Positions 58,701-64,000 of a DNA stretch of 64,000 nucleotides are shown here, piece after piece. The DNA comes from Blumeriella jaapii (lineage: Eukaryota > Ascomycota > Leotiomycetes > Helotiales > Drepanopezizaceae). Each line of letters opens with the position of its first letter. Position 1 is the first letter of the stretch. Under the pieces are notes generated by a model. That model worked only from the letters and a program-made list of their open reading frames with translations. It did no database searches and had not been told where the DNA came from. The stretch is taken from assembly GCA_009599575.1 (NCBI GenBank), contig VWND01000078.1:744001-808000 (forward strand). Direction: 5' to 3'. The position numbers and the translations under genes are program-made.

Positions 58701-60349
58701 GGACGAGTGGATCAATTCTTATCATAATTGCTTTACGGTTACGGTCTTGGATTGCAAACAGCGGCTGATGAAGAATGAGGTCATACCAACCGATGCTGTG
58801 GAGTTCGTGCAATATCTCCACGATGGCACGTCGGAATTTGTTCGTATCAAGGCATTCAGATCTCTCGTTGATCTGGGCTTTCTGACGAATAATTCAGTGG
58901 CTTCGTTGCTACTAAACGTTGCCAGTACTGACCCGTCCCCATACACTAGGAGAAAGCTTTTCGAGATCTTCTGCTTGGGCATCGCCGCTATTGCCTTTGG
59001 GGAGAACAAGAAGCCCGGTGCGGACCTAGTCAACTCCAACGGGATTCCTGTGAACGGGGAGCAAGATGTGTTGATGGGTGATGCTGGAGCTACCGGAGAC
59101 GCTCTCTTGGTCGAGCAAGACGCAACTGCTGTTGCAGAAGCCCGTGCGGCTCTTATTGAACGAACCAAAACCATCGAGGGAGCTCTGCTCGCCCTGAAGA
59201 ACGAGTTGAAGGAAAACGAGGCTTTGAAGGCAGCGATTTGGAAGGCTGTCAAATCACCAATAATTGGCTTGGCCGAGCATCTGGATCTTCTAGACGTATG
59301 TCACGTTGTTTACGAAGCTGTCGAGTCCATCATTGTGAAGTTGAGGCTACCACGCGTGTGGAAAGTGACACACGCTGGCAAGGTACGTGTTGCTCCTTCG
59401 ATTCTACTCACATTGTGTCATGCTGACTGAACTAGGGAAAACTCGTCTTTAAAGAGACCGACAAAATCCGAACCAAGCCTCGCACACCTGTTCACAAAAC
59501 TGCTGCGTTGGTTGTGGAGCCTCCTAAGAGCATCTTCGCGCCCCCAATCCCTACGCCTCAGCCTGCTCCATCCAAGCCAACAGTGATGATGAAATTCACG
59601 CTCCCTCAGAAGAAGGCTCCTGTTGTAAAACTGGAAGCAGCGGCACCGATCCAGGCGCCAAAGCCAGTAGCCAAGCGAGAGACAACGACTGATGAGTCGA
59701 TGAGACCACCGCCCGTTAAGAACGTGCAAAAACGAGAGCGGCCTACAGAACACGTACCCAGCTCAGATGACCAGCCGAAAAAGAAACGCAAGATCGTCAA
59801 ATTGAAAGTTTCGGAGAAGACGATGACGCAAATTGTACAAATCACAGCTTCGTCCTCCAAGAAGTCGGCACCAAAAGCAGTGCGAGCCGGTCTCACGCAA
59901 AAAGCGCCTCGCCAGCACCCAATCGCCCCTCTCCCAAACCCTCACCTGGGCAACCCACGTCCTCGCCAGCCCAAAGGACTGGATTGCCTTCAGGCCCCGC
60001 TGCTCCTAGAACCGGACTTCCTTCTGCCCCTGCCAGAAGCCAGTTACCGTCAGGTGTGTCCGGCTCATCAAAAATCAAAATCAAGGTCAAGTCCAACCAG
60101 AAGACCGGCCTTCCTTCCAAACCTCCTACAGTGAATCACTCCGCTTCTCCCAGACCTACTCCTTCGACAACTACCGCTTCTCCCGTCCCGAGTTCGACAC
60201 AAGTGACAAACCAGACGGCGCCAACTTCTGGGTCTCAACCCGCCAAGGTCCGGAAACCACTCCCAGATTCGGTTCGACGCTCACCACCAGCTCACGCGCC
60301 AAAAAGATTGGTCATCAGCATCAAGAATGGCAAGGCTAGAAGACAGTAG
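55750..60349 (+). CDS. TAF2: TFIID subunit TAF2, with probable frameshift in the tail
   Basis: Exon 1 is 55750-59382 and exon 2 begins at 59436 after a 53-bp intron. TAF2 sits in TFIID and contacts initiator DNA. It has an M1 aminopeptidase-like fold: KIDLAIDFATQSVTGRCEI near the start, SCIFPCVDDPNMRSVWEVS and TLVHAIASQWFGVNLIPNQP. The zinc-binding HExxH of true peptidases is replaced by HAIAS, as expected for TAF2. Exon 2 encodes a basic Lys/Pro-rich tail. Read as given it stops at 60134 (1443 residues), but from about 59877 the next frame reads a Ser/Pro-rich stretch, then KIKIKVKSNQK and a basic end KRLVISIKNGKARRQ stopping at 60349. One missing A in the AAAA run at 59873-59876 would join them (about 1515 residues). 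The start is the ATG in gcc-ATG-gac context. Confidence 0.94.
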
Positions 60350-60786
60350 AGATGGCCGAATCTTTCTTTTCGAGATAATAAATCGCGTTTGTTTTAGGGA
60401 GAAAATTAGAGATTTGCATCTGCATTTAGCGAACGGCGTATCTGGAGGCAAGCCCGTCGAGGCAGGGGCAGGCGGTCACTTTCTCGGGGTTCTTTAGGGC
60501 TGGCCTGTAGATAGTTTGCATTTGTTGCGTTTCTCATTGCCAGAGCCCAGGCGGAACATTTGCGGATGGTTTAGCACGATAGACCTAGCAGGCGAGGCTT
60601 CGTCGAGAGATGCTGAAGTGAGGCAGATTGATAGCCTAGAGATGAACAAAGGTCACCTTGAGATCCTGCGTGCCATGTTCTTGATACTGTGCGTGCAGAT
60701 CTTCCACGGGTTATTTCCGTAAACTCTTCCAAACGGAAGCACCCGGTCTCCAAGCTCTGTCATTCCTCGAAAATCCCTCTATTTCC
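60350..60786. other. Convergent 3' interval between TAF2 and CDC26
   Basis: Both neighbours end here. No gene, repeat or RNA is recognised. Confidence 0.5.
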
Positions 60787-61035
60787 CTAAGCCAGACCCA
60801 ATCGCTCATCCCTCGACTTGACTTGATGCGTTCGTGCTCCAGGACGCGGTCGCAGCTCATCATTTGGGTCGCGGATGTTCTGCGTCTTCTGCTGCTGGGA
60901 ACGGGTACCGTTTTCGGCTTGAACCTGGGCTTGGAGTTCCGCCTGCTCTCGCTCGAGCTCTTGTTGCTGGCGCTCTTCGTACGCGATCACATCCTCGGCG
61001 GTGAGAGTTATGGCTGTGGGCTTGCGGCGGAGCAT
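60787..61035 (-). CDS. CDC26: Anaphase-promoting complex subunit Cdc26
   Basis: A single-exon frame of 82 residues begins MLRRKPTAITLTAEDVIAYEER, the signature N-terminus by which Cdc26/APC12 inserts into the TPR groove of Cdc16/APC6 and stabilises it. The rest is a Glu/Gln-rich helix and a disordered tail (DPNDELRPRPGARTHQ), as in other members (about 80-130 residues). Its start lies 261 bases from the start of the divergent gene at 61297, so they probably share a promoter region. Confidence 0.9.
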   Translation of the reverse strand: MLRRKPTAITLTAEDVIAYEERQQQELEREQAELQAQVQAENGTRSQQQKTQNIRDPNDELRPRPGARTHQVKSRDERLGLA

Positions 61036-61296
61036 GATTGCAGTGTTGGTGGCGGATCGAAACTGCGTATGATGTTTGTTTGAACAGGCACTGGAAATTG
61101 CAAGATTCTTTCGAAGGGGGTGCGCGATGTTGATGTTGCATCGAGGGTTCTGTGAGCGGGAAGGGTGCCTTGTGGTGGTGAGGTTTTGTCGTACGGACCG
61201 CGGGCTAATTTAGCGCGGTGCGTCGTGCACCGGCTTTGTGCTTTTTGGAGTTTTGTTCAGCGCGCAACATTCTACGCTCCTCCACCTGCCGACAAG
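61036..61296. promoter_or_regulatory. Shared divergent promoter region, CDC26 / 61297 gene
   Basis: Only 261 bp separate the two divergent start codons, so regulatory elements of both must lie here or overlap transcripts. The plus-strand frame stays open through part of it, but the predicted residues lack the presequence character found after 61297. Confidence 0.4.
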
Positions 61297-62388
61297 ATGT
61301 TCAAGTGGCACGCCAATACGGCAATGGGCCGCAGTAGACCTGCTGCTCATGATCTCACGAGAGTCGTAGACGGAATTGCTGCTTCTCTAAGGCAATTCTC
61401 TATCTCTGCTTCTCGATGCGCTGGAGAGGATCGCAATGCAGGTACAAATTTCTTGCCCAGCTTGCCTGCTGTCTCACTTGCAACCCAACTGGATGCTAAC
61501 ACAAGTGAAGATGCTCTTAGAATCAATCGATCGTCTAGATTTGCGGATGCTTCCGAGGAACTGTCTTCGTTGCCTACCAGACCATCGCGCGGTGTTGACG
61601 CCCGCTCTCTAGCTGCGCCAGCACCGACGTTCTCAATCCGCCGAATCGACGATGGAAATGCTCCGTTGAGAGCGAGGCCCAATGGCTTTGGGCCCAGATC
61701 ACCAGGGAGCTTTCGTGGAGGCATGAGGTCAGGCGGTAGGGGTACTATGAGAGGTAGAGGTTCGAGAGGACAGGGAGGGAGAGGAGGGCGAGGAAAGGGC
61801 AAAAGAGAAAAGCAAAGTAGGCGACAACAAGAGGATGACGGAGCGATGGAGCCGTACACTGCGGAGGAACTTGATTATATCGACCACAGCAAGGGAGGCT
61901 TTCAGAAACCGTACATCCCCGTTACGAGTGAGCAAGACCTAGCTCGTTGGGGTCCGCCTGTCATTTCGAGTCCGAGAGGTGTCGTGGAAACCCTGGTGTG
62001 GAAGATGGCCGTCGCGACCGGCAACCAGAACCCAGAGTTCAAGACTGGAAAGGTGCACCGCACACAGTTTATAGAGGGGGTGGGAACGTTGTACGAGAAT
62101 GCTGCGGAGAAGAGGAAGTCGAAGAACGCATGGGGACTCAACAAGTCGCCCGAGTCGCTGTCGAAGCAGAACCAGGAGGATATGATGAAGCAGTGGGCTG
62201 GCGGACAATATGTTGCGCCTCAAACTGCGAAGGAGCCCGGGGATGTGCTGGCGCAGATTGCGGCGTATACGAGACGCAACGAGACATATCTGCCAGCTGA
62301 TGCGAGGAAGTTGGAGGACAAAGTAAGGTCCCTCTTACCAGCGACGATCACCAATCCTCAACCACGGTCTACGCAGCGGCCACTGTGA
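61297..62388 (+). CDS. Putative mitochondrial RG-rich protein, unrecognised family
   Basis: A single exon codes for 363 residues. I do not recognise the family. The first ~45 residues lack a strong acidic bias and end in SLRQFSISASRCAG, typical of a fungal mitochondrial presequence with an R-x-F/S cleavage site. Residues 140-175 are a Gly/Arg-rich block (GGMRSGGRGTMRGRGSRGQ) of the kind that binds RNA. The conserved-looking part is C-terminal: DYIDHSKGGFQKPYIPVTS, WGPPVISSPRGVVETLVWKM, and WGLNKSPESLSKQN. Convergent with the ribosome recycling factor gene (53 bases between stops), it may be a mitoribosome or RNA-processing factor, but that is inference from context. The ATG at 61297 was preferred over upstream in-frame codons because the presequence follows it. 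Confidence 0.75.
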   Translation: MFKWHANTAMGRSRPAAHDLTRVVDGIAASLRQFSISASRCAGEDRNAGTNFLPSLPAVSLATQLDANTSEDALRINRSSRFADASEELSSLPTRPSRGVDARSLAAPAPTFSIRRIDDGNAPLRARPNGFGPRSPGSFRGGMRSGGRGTMRGRGSRGQGGRGGRGKGKREKQSRRQQEDDGAMEPYTAEELDYIDHSKGGFQKPYIPVTSEQDLARWGPPVISSPRGVVETLVWKMAVATGNQNPEFKTGKVHRTQFIEGVGTLYENAAEKRKSKNAWGLNKSPESLSKQNQEDMMKQWAGGQYVAPQTAKEPGDVLAQIAAYTRRNETYLPADARKLEDKVRSLLPATITNPQPRSTQRPL

Positions 62389-62441
62389 GTGTGTTGTTGG
62401 GCAGGCATAGATCACATTGTACAAAACTCATTTAGAACGTT

Positions 62442-63263
62442 TCAAGACTGCTCCATAGCTTTCCGTGCCGCGTCTACAGCCTTCTTGACATCTGAAACCC
62501 CCTTCTCGGTGATCTTCTCCATCTCTTTCTGTGCCTTTTTCAGATCATCCGGCCTCACAGCCTTCTTGATCTCCATAGCCCTCAAGCGCTTCTGCATCGC
62601 GCCTCGGGCGTTTCTGATCCCAACATTGGCCGTCTCCCCCGTCCTACTCGCAGCCGACAAAGCCAGATCCCGAGACTCTTTCGTAGGGGGCGGTATGGGT
62701 ACGTTAAGCTGGGAGGCATTGTGCGCATCCTGCACAGGCTGCAGGTTCAGATCTCTCGAGCCCTGAATCGCCGACATGACTTGCTTGACATGCTGTTGCC
62801 CGATCAGCAAGGAACCAAAAAGATCTTGCACACTCCAACTTCCCACCGAGGTGCGGGGGAGACTCACATCCTTTTCGCCCACCAAAATCATCAAGCTCCG
62901 TCCGCCCTTGGGCAACACCTGCGCCAGGTCGCCCAGCTTCTCGCTCGATTTGCTATCCTTGACCAGATGCACCCTCAGGTTCTCCAGCACCTCTGGGTTG
63001 AACCTGCCGCCCGTCCTCAGCTTCGACAGGTCATTCTTGAGCTTCTCGAGCGCTTTCTCTATGCCGTTTTCGAGGGTCGAGAAATCGAAAGGATCCTCTG
63101 TCTCCTGAGACGACGCAGCCTCTTTTTGTTCCCTTGCGGCACGGCTTATCTTCTTGAGGAGGAGAGGTGTCTGGGAGAACGGGCGGCGAAAAGCACGCGG
63201 TTGTGTTGGGCATGGGAATCCGAATCTGGCTTGGGGGAGAGAGCAGATTCTAAGGCGTGTCAT
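62442..63263 (-). CDS. RRF1: Mitochondrial ribosome recycling factor
   Basis: Exons are 63263-62868 and 62792-62442 with a 75-bp GT-AG intron; 248 residues. The protein splits post-termination mitoribosomes together with EF-G2. An N-terminal presequence (RLRICSLPQARFGFPCPTQP and following FSQTPLLL) precedes the RRF fold. Family landmarks are LENGIEKALEKLKNDLSKLR, GGRFNPEVLENL, the proline hinge region PIPPPTKESRD and the C-terminal helix DLKKAQKEMEKITEKGVSDV. The intron is a multiple of three with no stop, so an unspliced reading also stays open (273 residues), but the inserted text VSLPRTSVGSWSVQDLF breaks the fold. Confidence 0.93.
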   Translation of the reverse strand: MTRLRICSLPQARFGFPCPTQPRAFRRPFSQTPLLLKKISRAAREQKEAASSQETEDPFDFSTLENGIEKALEKLKNDLSKLRTGGRFNPEVLENLRVHLVKDSKSSEKLGDLAQVLPKGGRSLMILVGEKDVSLPRTSVGSWSVQDLFGSLLIGQQHVKQVMSAIQGSRDLNLQPVQDAHNASQLNVPIPPPTKESRDLALSAASRTGETANVGIRNARGAMQKRLRAMEIKKAVRPDDLKKAQKEMEKITEKGVSDVKKAVDAARKAMEQS

Positions 63264-63535
63264 TAGACTGTTCCCTTCGAGCTGTATCTTTGCGAACTTA
63301 CCTTGTATGACATTGAGCTCTCACGGCTGCTCTCGAAGTGGTTTTTGCAAGCACATTGGCTGGGAATGGAAGTCGTGTCGGCATAGTTCCCTGCTTTGCC
63401 ATCAGTACTCTTCTGCACGGTTTTCCCGACATAAAATTTCCACGGTCGGCAGCCTCGCCTCGCCTCGCCTCGCCTCCTCTCTTCTGCATCAAAACAAGCC
63501 AACAGCAAGACCCATTCCAGCATGTCAACGACAAA
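63264..63535. promoter_or_regulatory. Shared divergent promoter region, RRF1 / 2EXR gene
   Basis: The start codons of two divergent genes are 272 bases apart. A (CCTCG)n run at about 63451-63475 lies in the middle; on one strand it is purine/pyrimidine biased. Confidence 0.4.
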
Positions 63536-64000
63536 ATGGAGTCGACGAGCAACATAGCAAAGCCCTTCCGCATTCTTGACCTCCCTCCCGAGATCCGCAT
63601 CAAAATCTACGTCCTTCTCTGTACCTCATCAACACCCTACATCTCGCTATCCTCTGTCGCCTCCCCTCTCGCTGACCCCTCTTTCCCCCACGACCTCCTC
63701 CTCACGAACACGCAACTCTACCACGAGCTCCGGCCACTCTACTTCTCTCTCAACAGCTTCAGCCTGACCGTCCGCCGCGGCAACGATGACTGGTCCTACT
63801 TCCGCGCTCTCCCCTTCCGCGACAACCGCCGCCAGATCCGCTCTCTCCGCATCGTAGTCCTGAGATGGGGAACCAAGGATTTCTTTTGCCAGAGCTTGGT
63901 TCCGGTGGAGGACTGCGTGATGAATGGGAGGTTGAGGAACTTGGAAGTCATGGTTAGGGAGGGGTTTCTGAAGGGGCTTGGTCATGGAGGGGGAGAAGGG
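63536..64000 (+). CDS. 2EXR/F-box-like protein, cut by window end
   Basis: The frame opens at an ATG and runs 155 codons to the window edge without a stop. It begins with a short tail and then FRILDLPPEIRIKIYVLL, the F-box/2EXR-like opening very common in fungal proteins. This is followed by LLLTNTQLYHELRPLYFSLN and SFSLTVRRGNDDW, the usual second and third elements of the 2EXR domain, and RQIRSLRIVV. The family is large and variable, and its function is mostly unknown; some members link substrates to SCF ubiquitin ligases. The C-terminus is missing. Confidence 0.82.
   Translation, partial: MESTSNIAKPFRILDLPPEIRIKIYVLLCTSSTPYISLSSVASPLADPSFPHDLLLTNTQLYHELRPLYFSLNSFSLTVRRGNDDWSYFRALPFRDNRRQIRSLRIVVLRWGTKDFFCQSLVPVEDCVMNGRLRNLEVMVREGFLKGLGHGGGEG

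Overview
This window is nuclear DNA from a filamentous ascomycete (Pezizomycotina, possibly Dothideomycetes; the class is a guess). The evidence is short GT-AG introns (about 46 to 310 bp) with CTAAC-like branch sites, protein families restricted to filamentous fungi (fungal-type hybrid histidine kinase, PH-domain protein with KRxSxFG repeats, 2EXR/F-box-like protein), and a terminal AT-rich block that looks mutated by RIP (repeat-induced point mutation). Gene models were built by joining ORF segments at consensus splice sites and checking that reading phase is kept across every junction.

Layout. 1-2860 is an AT-rich, CpA-poor RIP-like block holding the C-terminal end of a dead Tc1/mariner transposase. 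2861-30500 is gene-poor: a purine-cytosine permease, a GNAT acetyltransferase, an Ent3-type epsin, a cyclophilin with a mitochondrial presequence, RNA polymerase III subunit RPC34, a MARVEL-like membrane protein, an intron-containing tRNA-Ala-like gene and a PH-domain protein, separated by kilobases of low-complexity sequence. 30500-44900 holds an unrecognised 573-residue protein with LRR-like and CxxC motifs, a second four-helix membrane protein, a 1310-residue or longer hybrid histidine kinase, a DsbA-like thioredoxin-fold protein and a PX-domain protein (Ypt35-like). 45800-64000 is denser and mostly housekeeping: a GPI-type cysteine-rich surface protein with an apparent frameshift, a choline/ethanolamine phosphotransferase, an IQ-motif protein, SAS4, TAF2, CDC26, a putative mitochondrial RG-rich protein, mitochondrial ribosome recycling factor, and the start of a 2EXR/F-box-like gene.

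The strongest unexplained pattern is a dispersed self-complementary element built from TACTGTACAG units (palindromes TACTGTACAGTA and TACAGTACTGTA). It occurs many times between genes across the whole window outside the RIP-like block, sometimes inside longer perfect palindromes (22 bp at 42023-42044), and I saw none inside the exons I modelled. Two coding regions (45879-46606 and TAF2) each appear to lack one base in an A-run, which points either to assembly error or to real frameshifts. There is no operon-like cluster or secondary-metabolite locus; the genes are ordinary single transcription units, with divergent pairs at 61.0-61.3 kb and 63.3-63.5 kb.
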